The notes beneath the pieces were generated by a model. That model was not told where the DNA came from, ran no database searches, and worked only from the letters and a program-made list of their open reading frames with translations. A stretch of DNA of 64,000 nt, from contig NMRA01000556.1 in the NCBI GenBank assembly GCA_002633005.1, positions 133,190 through 197,189 of the forward strand. Direction: 5' to 3'. Origin of the DNA: Phoronis australis. Its lineage: Eukaryota; Phoronida; Phoronidae. Position numbers and translations under genes: made by a program. This document shows, in pieces, positions 37,921 through 50,605 of the stretch; position 1 is the stretch's first letter, and the number at the start of each line of letters is the position of its first letter.

Positions 37921-40900
37921 TGCAACAACAAAAATAACGCAATGAAAATAACAAAAATGACACCGCGAACGACTACAGCGCCAACTATAATAACAAAAAT
38001 AGTGTCAATGACCGATGGCGTTCAGAATGACTACAACAGAAATGATGATCGCGATATCATTAACGATAGAAATAAAGAATTTTGTGCTGAAATACATTGC
38101 AGTTGTTATATGTGCAATTACTATAATGTTCTATTATTATAATGTTAGATTTTACTGGCAATATGCCACATGCAGGTCCAGTTTGACGAGGTGACCGAAT
38201 TCTTCGCGACAGTATCACCTTAAATTAGGGGCGTTGCATATACATGTAAAGGCCCCTATTTCTTTTCAGCGATATTAAACATTCAGCGCAGAGTGAACCC
38301 TCGGCACATGTACATGTATGTATGACATCTCAAATGTTCTTAGTAGGGGAGATGAAACAACAGAAGACAGGCCACTCGATGTATGCAGATATCCTTCAGT
38401 GAGCTGAAAAGTGTTGTAACTATATTGTGACTTGATTATTTATTTCGAAAATTTTGAATTTTTATAGCTGGTGTACTTGTGACATTCCCGTTAATATTTT
38501 CAGAAGTCAACCAGAGAATTGTAAAACTTCAGCGGTAAATATCTACACCAGTGCGTGGGTCTTGTGATCCACAAAAGCATGAACTTCGCTCTTTTGAATT
38601 CAAAAGTTCAACAAATTTGTCGAGTGACGTCAAACATGTCACTTTCGATTCGTCTGAATAATGTATTGGATTACTGTCCACTAATGAAGTATATAAACAG
38701 TACCGTTATCAATATAGGATTCTGAAGTAGGTGATTAGTATGAATAATACAATAACTTTTATTGTATTACAAATGGCCATAACAAACATTGCATTATACT
38801 TATATGTGCGCCATTACTGTCCGTACACAAGGATCCGTTCCCTGGGGGTGACCTAAAAACGAACAGCTAACAACAACTGTTGTCAGTTTGAGCGACCATA
38901 TCAAAAGCCCTACAAATAATACGACAGATAGATTTTGAATCCAATGTACAGTGTATTATTAAGTAAACGATTTTAAACAAAAGGTGCCTATATTTGAAAA
39001 TTTAAAGTTAATTAAACAAAAACTCGTCATAACAGCAACAACACTACACCAGTATCATCAGTATTTTGTTATTTTTTCTTTTGATTATTTTTATTACGAT
39101 ATTAAAATGCGCTACTTCTGATATTATTACTTGATGTTTTCATTTTGTTTTACAAAATAGAAGTTCGAATGCAATTTAAGTTATTTCTTCAGAGTTTATT
39201 AACTATAAACGCTATTTCAAGCTTTCTCTATAAACTGATCTTAAAATATCAATTCCCCTAACCGTATGTGTCACGCAATGACCAAGTTCCAGCCACTTCT
39301 GTATGTCCGAGAAAAAAGTTGAGTTTTCTCGCTTTTGCGTTCTGGTAGCTGTGGTCAATGTCCGAGACCCCCGTTGAAATTCAGTGCCAGCCTCGATTCA
39401 TAACAATGTGCCATTTGAGTTGAACAGTAACGTAATGTCAGCTACTGGGCTGCAGTGTGGCGTAGGCGCACGTAGGCGCAGCCAACCAGCTTTTGACATT
39501 TGAGCGTAGCGCCTACGCCCCGTAAGTTACGTTCAGTGCTCAAGGTGATACGGTGGGCTTTGGGCGCCTACTTACCTCTTCTTTTACCACTACAGCACTG
39601 GTCAGCTAAGCAAACCAATGATCACTCAGTTAATCGCACTCTCCATGTTCGCAGTGTGTGACTTGCTCACAACGTCAGGACTTTAGTTTTGAACAATTGT
39701 TATTGTTATCAATTTCCTTTCTATAAAGATGAACTAAAAGGTTAAAATGTCTTTTGTACACAGTAAAACATGCCAATTTGACCTCAGAAACCTCCAAAAA
39801 GGCAACATTATCCAGCACTGAAGCCTCAATCTAAGAAGAAAGGACGTAATTCTCGGTTTATATATGACTAGAGAGTACGCCAACAACTGCTGATGAAGGA
39901 CAAAACACGCGAAGAGATTTTTTATTTTTTGCTTAAGCATTCAGGAGGATTCCCTCAAGAAAACTTGGTATCGCACATGTACATGTATAAATCTTGAACA
40001 TTCATTCGTGAAGTCGCTGCTGGAAACCTCATCTAATCCTATAAGCAACCCTGTTCGTAACGCATTCCGACAATAATAGTACAAGTACTATGTGCGACAT
40101 GTTTCTTTATTCTGAACATACATTAGTCTTTATTTCTGAAATAACAGCTTATCCTCCACGAATGAAAGACTTTCGCCATAAACCCACTTTAAAGATCCGT
40201 CGATTAGATAAGAAATTAAAGTCTGCAGATAATCCGTTTATGAAGCAAATTAACAAGGCTTATAAAATTCATTAGACCAGATTATAACAAGTGTATTACA
40301 TTGTGAATCGTATAGGGGAAATTGTAACATCCTTGATAGATTAATCCTATGATGGTGTAGCGCTTGGATTGATATTCATATGTCACGCTGACTGGTCTGA
40401 TGAAATCTACGTCTTTTTATTAACCAAGCGCCTCATTTTCATCACACTACCCTTGTGTATTTCTCAGAAAGACAATTGCTCAAATATGATCACTAATTCC
40501 CGCACATTGTTTCGGATTTTTGTTGACTTGAATTTTGATTCATTGTGATCGTTATTTCATTGCTATACGAAGGCATAAACAGTCAAAAGCACCTTAAACG
40601 GCTTCTACCAGAATACTGTAGCTCTGTTTACGGACATAATAGTTTTCGTTATTTGTATCAAGGAGGGCGTTCTAAAAGAAAGCGCTTTGAATTGGAGGAA
40701 TGCACTTTCGGTGATATCGGATTAGTCACAAAAAGGTCCATTTTCTTCGATTTTGTGAAGAGATCGAGCGGAAGGGAACGCTTCTGACAAAAATGAAAAC
40801 TGGTTCATTTTTGATGGTTTTTTACTTCTCTCTAAAACGTTTGAGTTTGAATTGGTTTCTTTCCCATATCTCGAAGCTTTCCTCGATTTAAATAATGTCT

Positions 40901-42669
40901 ATTTCACTTATTTCAGAAGTTATTTTGCGCTCTGTTTGAGGATGGAGATTTCGCATAATATTATCACTGCGCAACCAGTGTGTAGATATTTTTCGTGAAA
41001 TTTTGTTTGGGCCTTTCCACATCAAGGAATAAAAGCTAAACAAATTTTGGGACGTTGCGATACGGAAGAGAATCATTTATCGACGTTCTGCAGCAACGGG
41101 TTTCATTTTAAAGACACACTGGGGTGGTCAAGTTAATACACAATGTGTTACTATTAAATATCTTTTGTATAATAATTCTATTTAAACGACTGCATACTCC
41201 ACTTCAATTTTAATTGATTAAAATTTCATAACCTTTAAATTTGTGTGAGAAAGAATAGTTTAATTCATAAACACAGTTAGGTGCATGCGTTCAAACGCTG
41301 AGACGCCTCGGAAGTTTACGTTGAAAGCGCACTTCTATTGTCTGCATGAAATTCATTAAATTCATATCTTCATACAGACGCTTCACGTTAGATCTTGTCG
41401 CGAGACCTGATTACAACTTCATTTTTATTAAAAAAACAAAACAACCGAAAAACAGACCAAAAATAAAAAATAAAAATACCTACCATCCCCGTCAATTATT
41501 GAACAAAATTATTGCTCATTATTATTGTAATTTTCTGATTAATGATAATCATTAACTTACGTTTTTTGAATTTACTTATAACGTGGAAATTGGTTTTCAA
41601 CAGATTTTAAACCAATTTCAAATGGTTAATACTGTCCGTGACGTAGGTATCATAATTTTATTATTATCATTACGTTACTCTTATTGCAGTAATTATATTT
41701 TCTTCCTCGTTGCCATATTGTTTGCTAGAACTTCAGTAATTGCTATAACCCTTGTTATTGTTCAAGTCTAAGTTGATATTATTACATATCTACTAACATT
41801 GACATATTACTCATATCGTTATTACTATTACATCAATATTACTATTGATGTTACTGGTATTATTTTAATGCTATAAAATTGTGACTCTTATTGTCGTTAC
41901 TATTTGTTATCGTTAGAAGTACTCTCATTGCTACCGCTGGTGTTTTAGTCGTCATCAATGTGATTTATTTGTTATCTTAAAATTGAAAATTGTTATATTT
42001 ATCATCTTTATTGACGTCATTACCATAATTCTGCAATCATTTTTGCATGGTTAATTTTGTTGTTATTTAATCAATACAATTTACGGTACGATCGTATTAC
42101 CAAAAAACTTTCGACGATTTTACGATAGTATCATTTGCCTCAAGCTGTTTACTGTAATATGAAGAAAACACCACCGCGCGCAATCAAAGATTACGGTTAC
42201 CCAGAACAAATCCTGCGTGTGTTATAAGCTCGTTGTCCTGATCACTCGCCGGTTAATCTCAAATTTCGATCAAACATTTTTTCCATGAATATCTTATCTA
42301 TGTTAATAGTTGGAGTATCTCGTAAATATCTACTCTCGCAGATGTGAAATCACGCAGAGATAACAGAGCATTTGATATTCATAATCTAGTCAGCCTCGGC
42401 GGGGAATATGATGGTATCTCGTACTGTAACTTCAATAATGGTTGCATTTAATGGTTTCTCGACAGGAGAGAGTATGATAACACCTGATTAGTTTTACTGC
42501 CATGTTGCTAATCAGCCGTGTTGATGCCATTCTGTTGAAAGTTTTACCCTATTTTCGTTATTTGTCTAAACGCAAAATGGCGACAATATGCAAAGCAGGA
42601 CGCATAGACTTCCAAAAACTGAGCTGCTGAGTTAATCATTGTATGGGTGTTGGTGTTTTTCATATTATC
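37921..42669. other. Mostly featureless, AT-rich
   Basis: Seen: a GTAGGCGCA duplication facing GCGCCTACGC (39461-39516, a small inverted repeat), a CRE palindrome at 38635-38642, TACATGTA at about 38245, 38310 and 39979, and AT-rich trinucleotide-like DNA at 41500-42060. No gene recognised. Confidence 0.4.
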
Positions 42670-42681
42670 GTTGTTGTTTTT

Positions 42682-42712
<31 letters not shown>
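42670..42712. repeat. (GTT)n microsatellite
   Basis: Nearly uninterrupted GTT run; the valine-rich ORF over it is an artefact. Confidence 0.9.
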
Positions 42713-42713
<1 letters not shown>

Positions 42714-44900
42714 CATAAATATTTCTGTCTTACCGTTGATATTTATGTTACTTAACGTTCGAAATAAAACAATTCATGTGAGATGCAGAAAGGCAGATCG
42801 GAGAACGACAAATATTTTCTTGAGGATTTTATTACGTTAACGTATTACTCTTGATCCGTATGTTCTGTTAGGCCCCTTTGTAGTTCTTCGTTCTAAACAA
42901 AGACCTTCCTTTATCGTGAATGGTAAATGTATTTCACGTAAACAGGCCTTCGGCACACATTACAAAATATAATAAACAAAGAGTAATAAACACAGAGTAC
43001 AGGATGCATGTATCTAAACCAGTATACTTGTTTACACCAAGAAAGTCATGTAATTATTTATTATAGGAGCTCTTCAAGGGAGTACGAGATAAAGTACAAT
43101 GAATAACAGATAATAGGCAAATTAAAATTAAAATTAAAATAAAAAAATGCTCTGGTCAAGAGTCTCAGGAGACGAAACTCAGTCGACGCCGGATTACAGA
43201 TATTATTCGAGCGCAGGAAGAGTCTGAAAGAGTTAATAGTTTTGTTACTGCTAGTTGAATTCAAAACGAAACTGACGGTGAACTACATTTAGTGTTTAAC
43301 CAGTCACCAGATGGCGATACCGTCTCGTCCACGAGTCGGTTCCTCTTGAACTGTCAAACGTTTCGTGGGTACGCTCAAAGACATAAAAGCAGTTCGGAAA
43401 AGATTACTTGCGTGAAAGGGAAGCCAAATAAACGAATCCCAGTTGTTAAAAGCAGAAAAGGACGCGTGATATTGATCTTTATGATAACCTCGTATTTTTT
43501 GTCTGAAAATACAGCATTCGGAGATAATCTGACCGCATTAATATTAGGTTATGTACGCTTGCGTTGGATTATGCAGAGAATGCGAAACTGACAGTAAAAT
43601 AAGTGTTTAATCCTTCTGGTGGCGATTGCTGACTTTGGAAATTTTACTGGCAACTTCACACTCAGAGTGGGCTAACAAAGAAATTAGACATGGACATAGC
43701 TTCAAAGCTGGGCGGCTACAAATGATAAATCTGCTCTCATATGCGTTATAAAACAATATTTACGTCAGGAAACTATCGAACTATCGAAAAGTCTAGCCAT
43801 TAAAAGTGTGCGGTGTTACATTTTAAGCACATTGGAAGCACAGCATTGGTTTAAGGGCAAAATAGCTTTCATAGTCTCGACACAGTCTCGGTGCAGGAAC
43901 AACCATTGAAGTATCCTTGATTGCCAAAAAAGCTGTCTGAAATATTAATTAAAGTTCTGCCGTGAAAATGACGTAATGGACAATGACAAACTGATGTCGC
44001 CCTGCTAAAAAAATTGCCGAAACATTGTTTTTCCTCATACTCAGGTGTAAACTTCTCACGTGCATAAATAACATACTGAATAAGCGATCAGGTTAACGAA
44101 AACGACAAGAACGGGCGTCACGTGGACGAAAACACGCGTTCTTTTCCAGAATGTTACGTGAGACGCATATGACTAATAACAAAATGCTTTTGTATAATCC
44201 AATCAACGATGACGATACCGTTCGAAGACAGAAATGGATGGTCTATGCCAGACATTGTTGGCAAGCAGTGACAAACATGATGAATGGCGTGGTTTGGCGA
44301 AGAGAGACCACTGTCAACGGCCACTTTGTTTTGATTGATAAATCGACCAATTCATTATTAGTATTTGATTTAGGAATTTATTTTTCGTGCATTTCATTTC
44401 TGCGGTTTTCGTGACACCTGTGGACCTTGACATGGAGAAAGTTTTGTGGATGAACTTATATTTTCCAAAGATGAGTTTCTTTAAAAATGTATACGTGCAC
44501 ATCTGTTGTTCAGCGAGAGTGCCACGCGATTCTGTTCAATCATGCAACATGAGGGCAAACCAGCGGGTGCGAAAACAACTCGGACGCACGGAGATGAATT
44601 TTGTTTACGTATACGTAATAATTACAAACGATAAAATAAATAAACATTGTCATAATTTCTTCGTTGACTAAGGGATAAGCCTGACAATTTTTCAAATTGA
44701 GGGTACAGAGTACGCCTTGCGTTCGCCCGCATTCAATGTCTCAGCGCAAAACGGGGCCTCGTCAGTTACACGTACACCTGTCAGTAGGAATGACGAAAGA
44801 TGAACAGGTTTTGCCGTGAAATTGGGGTTTCACTCACCGTAAATAAAATCCAAGGATCCCAAGGACAGTTGTGTATATTAATGATAATTAATACAATAGG
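42713..44900. other. No recognisable gene
   Basis: ORFs 43292-43591 (99 codons) and 44151-44414 (87 codons) show no domain, no splice context and no repeat family that I recognise. Confidence 0.4.
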
Positions 44901-44903
44901 CCT

Positions 44904-46090
44904 TTTGCGAGTTTATAACAATAACGTGAGATTATGTGAGACTTAACTGTGACGTCACGGGAAGTGGGGCAAAAGCTTGTCGTTTGGTCATTTGCCCAAT
45001 ACGGTAGCAGAGTGTATTCTGTTAATGTCTTCGAGTTTTTAGCCGTTTAGTTCTAAAAATGTCCAAAAAGCATTGCTGTTATGGCAAATGAACTTCAGAT
45101 TCGCACTACAATACGTTCTATCGCGTTCTGTACTAATTTCGTCCCGTGTATTTTAAACGGGCGGTAGGCGAAATCCGCTCACTGATAAAGTTTTCACCTC
45201 GTCAAAAATACATTCTGCACCTAAAATTACCACCTAAAAGGCTCTTACTTTCTTCAGTGACTCTTTCTGCTTCTAAACATATCTTCGATGGAGCATATAT
45301 ACGGGAATTCAGGTGACTTTGGCGAAGAATTCCAACTCCACTTTGTGGTTACTGTTAACTTTGTCCGCGCGCGCGATAACCACAATCAAGTATTTCAACT
45401 GAGTCAGGTGAGTATGAGGCAAAGGCTAGCGCGAGACTGAGCGAAGCGCGAGATCTGGCGCGTGACCTGGCGCGTGACACTTGTAAAATAGCATGAGAAA
45501 ATATCGAGTGAAATTTGTTAGATTTGTGTCCCTTGGACTTTTGTTCGTCAACAGGTGTGATTTCACGTACAGTGTAACTTACTCAAAATGGCGGCTAGTG
45601 AGAGAAACTCGAGAGAACCGCGAGGTTTTCAAGAATATGCTCAAGTTATTTATAGACTAAATTGTGTCCAGAGTCAGGGTATGTGTTAATTATAACTTCA
45701 TGTGCACATATGCATGTTTAATTTGATTTTATTTGCTGTATTTTGAAGTGAATATCTTTTTATGGGGATACACTATCGCCCCTGTATGCCTGCGCCATTC
45801 AGGCTTAGAGCGGGTTAAGTTCCAATTTCAGTCCGTTCACAGCTTCGCACAACATAACAAGTTCACATTTTCTTCGTCCATTCACAGTTATTCTACGACC
45901 CATCTGCCATATCTTAAGTTGTTTTAACGTTTTAAGTGTAAAAATCACCATAAGAACTCCAGTAAGTTTTAGCGTGTGTAGCAAAGACTCGGGGCAAAAC
46001 AAGAGCAATATGGCGGGTTTTGCCCCTTTTCCGGTGACGTCACAGTGACTAACGAGAAACTCGCAAGTGAGCTATTACGTTATTATTGGT
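44904..46090. repeat. About 1.2 kb block bounded by inverted repeats with CRE cores
   Basis: The left end carries ACTGTGACGTCAC, then GGGAAGTGGGGCAAAA. The right end carries TTTTGCCCCTTTTCC, then GGTGACGTCACAGT, inverted to it over about 30 bp. A GCGAGTTT block also occurs at both ends at different spacing. Inside lie a CpG-rich stretch and the exon-like ORF 45588-45678. Either a decayed DNA transposon or a regulatory region with paired CRE sites. Confidence 0.33.
45588..45678 (+). CDS. Candidate third 5' coding exon, phase-compatible with LIM1
   Basis: ATG at 45588 sits in CAAAATGGCGGC, a YY1-like start-codon context. It opens 30 codons (MAASERNSREPRGFQEYA..., ending NCVQSQ) plus one base G, then GTATGT. 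An in-frame TGA lies at 45558. The phase (1) matches the acceptor of the LIM1 exon, which would read ...VQSQ-D-SIPKC. Upstream, 45368-45478 is unusually CpG-rich (CGCGCGCG runs and repeated GGCGCGTGAC), like a small CpG-type promoter. Against it: I do not recognise the peptide, a phase match has a one-in-three chance, and the block lies between inverted repeats that carry TGACGTCAC and may be a transposon. It could equally start an unrelated transcript. Confidence 0.25.
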
Positions 46091-48579
46091 TGAAGGATTG
46101 CGGGTACTCATCTATTTTTGAGACAGTGTTGTGTCAATGTGATCTTAGGACACCTCCCTTCAATAGTCGATGTGATTAATACCTCGACCATCTACAGTTA
46201 ACACGGTTAAACAGGATTCACTTGTGCGGAGTTAAGCAATAAACAACTCATTCCCAGAGGTATATCGTTGTCCTTGTGTTATAAGCTCAATAAATAATTC
46301 ATTGAGCGATGACCTCCTCAGCATAACAAACCTTAATAGAAAAGCACCACTTCCGAAGTGTTCCCAAGCAGAATGGGACTTTTTTTTTAAGAACTCTAAC
46401 CCTATAAAATGACTCTTTTATGGGGAATAAAATGAGAAACGAATATTTTTCGGGGGGAAACTGACCGTGAAAAAATCATCCATCCGTAGCAGGCCAAAAA
46501 TTAAATAATGTTAAAAATGTTTGAATATTATAAAGCAACAATTAAGAATACCAAAAAAGGCAAACAGTTCAGTGTAGAGTATTTATACCTTTATTGAGAG
46601 TTACATGTACATCGATGGGCCAGCACAGTAAAATAAATGGGCGGAACGTCTACACATGGACTCCATTCCGACCACAGTGTAACCACAGAAAAGAAGACGC
46701 ATTAACTGGATGATTTCATGATTTTCTTTTTGTGACCGCCAAATTAAATAAAACATTCGACACCAGCCGTTGAGCGAAACACGGTATCCCAAGGTAATAG
46801 TTATATTACCTGAACCGCGTTGAATATGGCAACGGAAAAGAAAACAAAAGAAAGTCACTGAATTACGGTTCCGGTTTTCGCAAACGTTACATTAGCTTCC
46901 CCCATTCTGACTGATTACAACACTCATACACACATAATTTTGCGGAAACTCTTTCGTAGGTCGATTGTGTGAGTACATGTACTAAAAGCCTGTTTCCACA
47001 AGAACGTAATGCACTTAAATCGCTTTAGCGATAAAATAAACGAGATGTTTCCAGTTGAAAGAAATGCGTAAGCCGTAAATACGTAATCCGTTTTTTTTGA
47101 AACGTACTACGTATTAAGGAGGAGTCAATTTTCATGATTTTAGCGTGACTGTCCTGAAAAACAGAGACAATTTAACTAGCTGGGTTTGAAATTAACATGC
47201 CAACTACGGGTGCGGCGATTAACTATAACCGAATTTCGATTCCGGATTGGTCGATTTTTATATTGATACACCAAGGCCCATTATGATTAGATTTTTAGTT
47301 CCAATTTTCGCCCTTACGTGTTTTACAAATTTACGACTTATTTGTAGCTTTTGATAAGAATTGTCGAGATATTCAACAAAAAGCAGCTCATAATTGCTCA
47401 TCAGTTTTACACTGCTGAATTTTTTAAACAGGAGTTGTTAAAAATTGGTACGAGAGGGAACGAATCATTTACATTTGAGAAAAACTGAATTAATATGGAA
47501 TCCCTAAAAATAATGTGTATCGTCTCACCCACAATTCAGTGTCTACCCTCCGCCGTTTACAAGAGAAAGAATTGTATTTTCCAAAAAAAAAATTCACCTA
47601 CGTGTAGTATTTTCAAGTACTGTCTGTTCCCTGGAACTATTTTCACAGCGTGTTCCAACCCCACCAAGTACTGTCCGTTCCTTGGAACTATTTTTTCGTC
47701 CTAGTGCCGCATGTTCAGCGCTTACTGGATTCATAAACATGGTTTGGCTGTGGACCAGTAGATTTGTACTGTCTTCTGAGTGATTTCATCGGATGTATCA
47801 TTTTATTGGGACATATTGGAACATGAAAACGCGTTGATTATCGCAATGGGTACATTTAAATGCGTCACGTATTATGTGTTACGCAAGAACATGTGTGTAA
47901 AACCTCTGTGATATTAGAAAACCTCCACGTACATATACATGCTGCGCATCCCAGCCGAAGAAGTCTCGAGTTTGCACGAAACATGACGTGATTACACGAA
48001 AGTCTGCATCCAATTTAATGCCACTTACTGCAAAGACGTTTATTTCTTAAGCAACATAATCTCTGTATGTAGATGAGTGTTGAACACGAAAAGCTGCAAG
48101 TCGCTAAATAACGAGCCATCGAGCACGCAATTCTGTCGGACCCTAATTCAATTAACTGCACAATTGTTCTTCCCCCGTGACTGCAACTATACTAATCAGG
48201 TGGCCTCTGGACGTGTCAATAGAATTAGCTTAACATACGTCATAACCAATTATGTGACAACTCACTTCTACATCGTTAAAAGAACTGCTTGTCATTCTGG
48301 AGTGCTACGACATTTTTACCCAGTTTGTGAAGACACTGAGAGTAACACAAGCCGGTCCATCATACTTCGCGTAACTATGAGAATCGGTCGCACGGTAACT
48401 AACATCTACCATTGGGGAGACAAACGGTCATGTTGGCAGACCATCTCTATGCGTACATGTATACCATACCAGTTGTCCTTGGAAGTGGGCATTACACCCA
48501 TCCCAGTAAAGAACACGTGAAACAAATTTTTGTTTATGTTCTTGCAGTCACATGGTGTATAAGGTTCAAGTTAACTCCC
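46091..48579. other. No recognisable gene
   Basis: One direct repeat: GTACTGTCYGTTCCYTGGAA, then CTATTTT, at about 47618 and 47668. The 147-codon ORF 48077-48520, longest in the window by this measure, has no domain or splice support. Confidence 0.4.
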
Positions 48580-48895
48580 CCCTACCTCACTCCGTCCCTC
48601 CCTTCGCCCCTTCCTCCCTCCCTTCACCCCTCCCTCCCTCCCTTCACCCCTTCCTCCTTCCCTTCGCCCCACGCTCTCTCCCTCCACCCCTCCACCCCTT
48701 CCTCCCTCCCTTCGCCCTCCCTCCCTCCCTTCGCCCCNNNNNNNNNNNNNNNNNNNNNNNNNNNNNNNNNNNNNNNNNNNNNCGTCGCCCCTCACTCCCT
48801 CCCTTCGCCCATTCCCCCCTCACCTTCGCCCATCCTTACCCTCCTTCGCCCCTCCGTCCCGCCCTTCGCCCCTCCCTTACTCCCTCTCTCACTAA
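48580..48895. repeat. C/T-rich low-complexity array with assembly gap
   Basis: Irregular CCTTCGCCCC and TCCCTCC units, interrupted by 45 N at 48738-48782. The Pro/Ser/Leu-rich and Gly/Arg/Glu-rich ORFs here are artefacts. True array length is unknown. Confidence 0.92.
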
Positions 48896-50130
48896 AATTA
48901 AGAAAAACATAGTCCCAAGAAGGTCCCCACTCAACAATATGATTTGAGTGTTCATGGCCTTCGAGAAAAATGTGCAGGCTGGCATCAATAGCAAAGAAAG
49001 AAAAGTCTTATGTCAGTTTACTTCAGTTGTTCAACCCTCTTCAATTTATCCAGAAGGATAGCCTGCCGAGAAACAACAGGTTGGAGACCAGGATGTTATC
49101 GCAGAGTGCGGGTGCACCTCATTATCGTAAAATTTGAGAACGCCTGCCACACGGCACTGTGTTGCTAAAGTGTAACCATGGTTTCCACACGATTTCAAAG
49201 ACACGGTATTTTTGAAGACCTATGCCCGTGCAACCGATTAAGCATTCTCGGGGACTCTCCAAGCTACAATCGAATATTTGGGATTTAGTAATTTGGATTG
49301 TTCCCGATTGTCACAATATTTGTGCATCCCTAGACAGCACAATGTTTACCCAAGTCACAAGCGACACACAACTTCCAAGGGTCAATGGTGACTACTGGTG
49401 TTCAAGGTGGATAGAATCAATGAGTTGTATAGTTAGCTCATTGACCGAATTGACGCTTGGGGAAGCTGACTTTCTTGTTACATCGATTCTTCACAACAGA
49501 TGCATTAATGCAGTGAGCTTACAAGTACAGTTCAAATTTAAAGAACCAGTTTGCAATCTTAATCGGAATAATCACATAGAGAGCGATGGAAAGCTGAGCC
49601 GTACCTCCGTTTAACAGACTAACTTGATCACCTTGTGGTGTACATGTAGCTTGTAAAAACCGTCTTTCAAACTCTTACATCGTGCCAAAACTTCTTTTGC
49701 GCATAGTGCGGTAGGCCCATTTGGCTTCACATTGGCAAGGATAATATAGGTTACTGTAACAGTGGCGTGTTTTAAGGGTGTTCGGTTATGTTCTCATTCT
49801 CAAGAAAATAAGCCCCGTCATTAATACATTGGTAGCGACAATAGTATCTTCAAATTTTTGTTTTTTTTCAGATTGAAAACAGCGCATTTGAATAGTTCCT
49901 GTAAAGAACAAATGAAAGTGTTTTTTTTTGCAAATTTGACTTTCACAACCTAAAACGTTTGTCTGCTGTTTCAAGAATATGTTCTTTATTAATTCAACAG
50001 AATTTAACCAATTGTCAAAGCACCAGGCATCAATTTGAATTTGAGGCAAGCCAGGTTTCACTGTATACTTCTTGGAATTCATTCGTGAATGTGACTCAGA
50101 GCTCTTAATGTGTATAGTGGGAGAGATGCA
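48896..50130. other. DNA just upstream of the proximal exon; no recognised gene
   Basis: The 130-codon ORF 49222-49614 is open but has no motif and no clear splice sites. Nothing promoter-like is evident apart from general context. Confidence 0.4.
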
Positions 50131-50162
50131 GGGGGGGGGGGGGGGGGGGGGGGGGGGCTAAN
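50131..50162. repeat. Poly-G tract (27 G) and one N, 56 bp before ATG 50218
   Basis: A homopolymer of 27 G followed by CTA and an ambiguous base. It may form a G-quadruplex, or be a sequencing collapse; its length is not reliable. Confidence 0.9.
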
Positions 50163-50217
50163 TATCAAAAAAGGACAAAATATATATTTAGTAAACTCAC
50201 TCAGTGACGTCGCCGAG

Positions 50218-50269
50218 ATGTTACCCGTTGGCGATACTCTGCTGATCACGTCATACATGTACCAACCCG
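50218..50269 (+). CDS. Lhx3/4: Lhx3/4 proximal 5' coding exon (alternative first exon or cassette exon)
   Basis: ATG at 50218 opens 17 codons (MLPVGDTLLITSYMYQP) plus one base G, followed by a consensus donor G|GTAAGT at 50270. The G joins AT of the LIM1 exon to give Asp, so the joined protein reads ...[14 protein letters not shown] without a frame break. The intron between them is only 94 bp, with good ends. No domain is expected here: N-termini upstream of LIM1 are short and variable in this family. The start is uncertain, because the frame stays open upstream. An AG at 50190-50191 could be an acceptor, making the exon 50192-50269 (78 nt, phase 1 on both sides). A TATA-like run at 50181-50190 would leave a leader of under about 10 nt, which argues against it as the core promoter. 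I infer either an alternative first exon or a cassette exon. Confidence 0.62.
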
Positions 50270-50363
50270 GTAAGTCATTGTTTTTATCGCATGCCGTGAT
50301 GAAAGCTGTCAAATTACGTCTGAATACTTGTCTAGCATTTCGGCAATTGACTTCTATTTACAG
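50270..50363 (+). other. Lhx3/4: Short intron between the proximal exon and LIM1 exon
   Basis: GTAAGT at the 5' end and CTATTTACAG at the 3' end bound 94 bp. The translation opens straight through part of it, but the LIM1 frame matches only after removal. Retention would give an extended product that terminates at 50389-50391. Confidence 0.6.
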
Positions 50364-50538
50364 ATTCCATTCCCAAGTGCGCCGGTTGTGACCACGTGAT
50401 CCTAGATCGCTTCATCCTCAAAGTTCTAGAACGACCGTGGCACTCAAAATGTCTAAAATGCAACGACTGTCACTGTCATCTCAACGATCGATGCTTTTCG
50501 AGAGGAGACAAAGTATTCTGCAAAGAAGACTTCTTCAA
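50364..50538 (+). CDS. Lhx3/4: LIM-homeobox Lhx3/4 (Lim3) coding exon: first LIM domain
   Basis: Internal coding exon of a LIM-homeodomain transcription factor. The family acts in the nucleus, binding AT-rich DNA and using its LIM domains to contact LDB/Chip cofactors; Lhx3/4 members specify motor neurons, interneurons and, in vertebrates, the pituitary. Seen: acceptor CTATTTACAG just before the exon and donor GTAAGT at 50539. The 175 nt start with two bases completing a split codon and end with AA of another. The translation (S)[18 protein letters not shown]... to ...FCKEDFF holds a whole LIM domain: C-x2-C-x17-H-x2-C-x2-C-x2-C-x16-C-x2-D. All eight zinc ligands are present; two extra cysteines sit in the second finger. 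The motifs IPx[26 protein letters not shown] and CKEDFFK are typical of Lhx3/4 rather than Lhx1/5, Isl or Lhx2/9. The class call is firm. LIM2 and the homeodomain are not in the window. Confidence 0.95.
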
Positions 50539-50605
50539 GTAAGTGTGATTTTTTATAAAACAGTTACAAAGAAGACTTACTGAAAATGATGTGCCTTTTA
50601 CGGGA

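Noticed and set aside
48077-48520. 147-codon ORF, among the longest in the window
   Set aside because: No domain, no splice context, no compositional shift; lengths like this arise by chance in 64 kb read in six frames.
48552-48947. Pro/Ser/Leu-rich ORFs in several frames
   Set aside because: Products of the CCTTCGCCCC low-complexity array, interrupted by N.
49222-49614. 130-codon ORF just upstream of Lhx3/4
   Set aside because: Reads as ordinary random-looking protein without motif and its flanks lack convincing splice or promoter signals.
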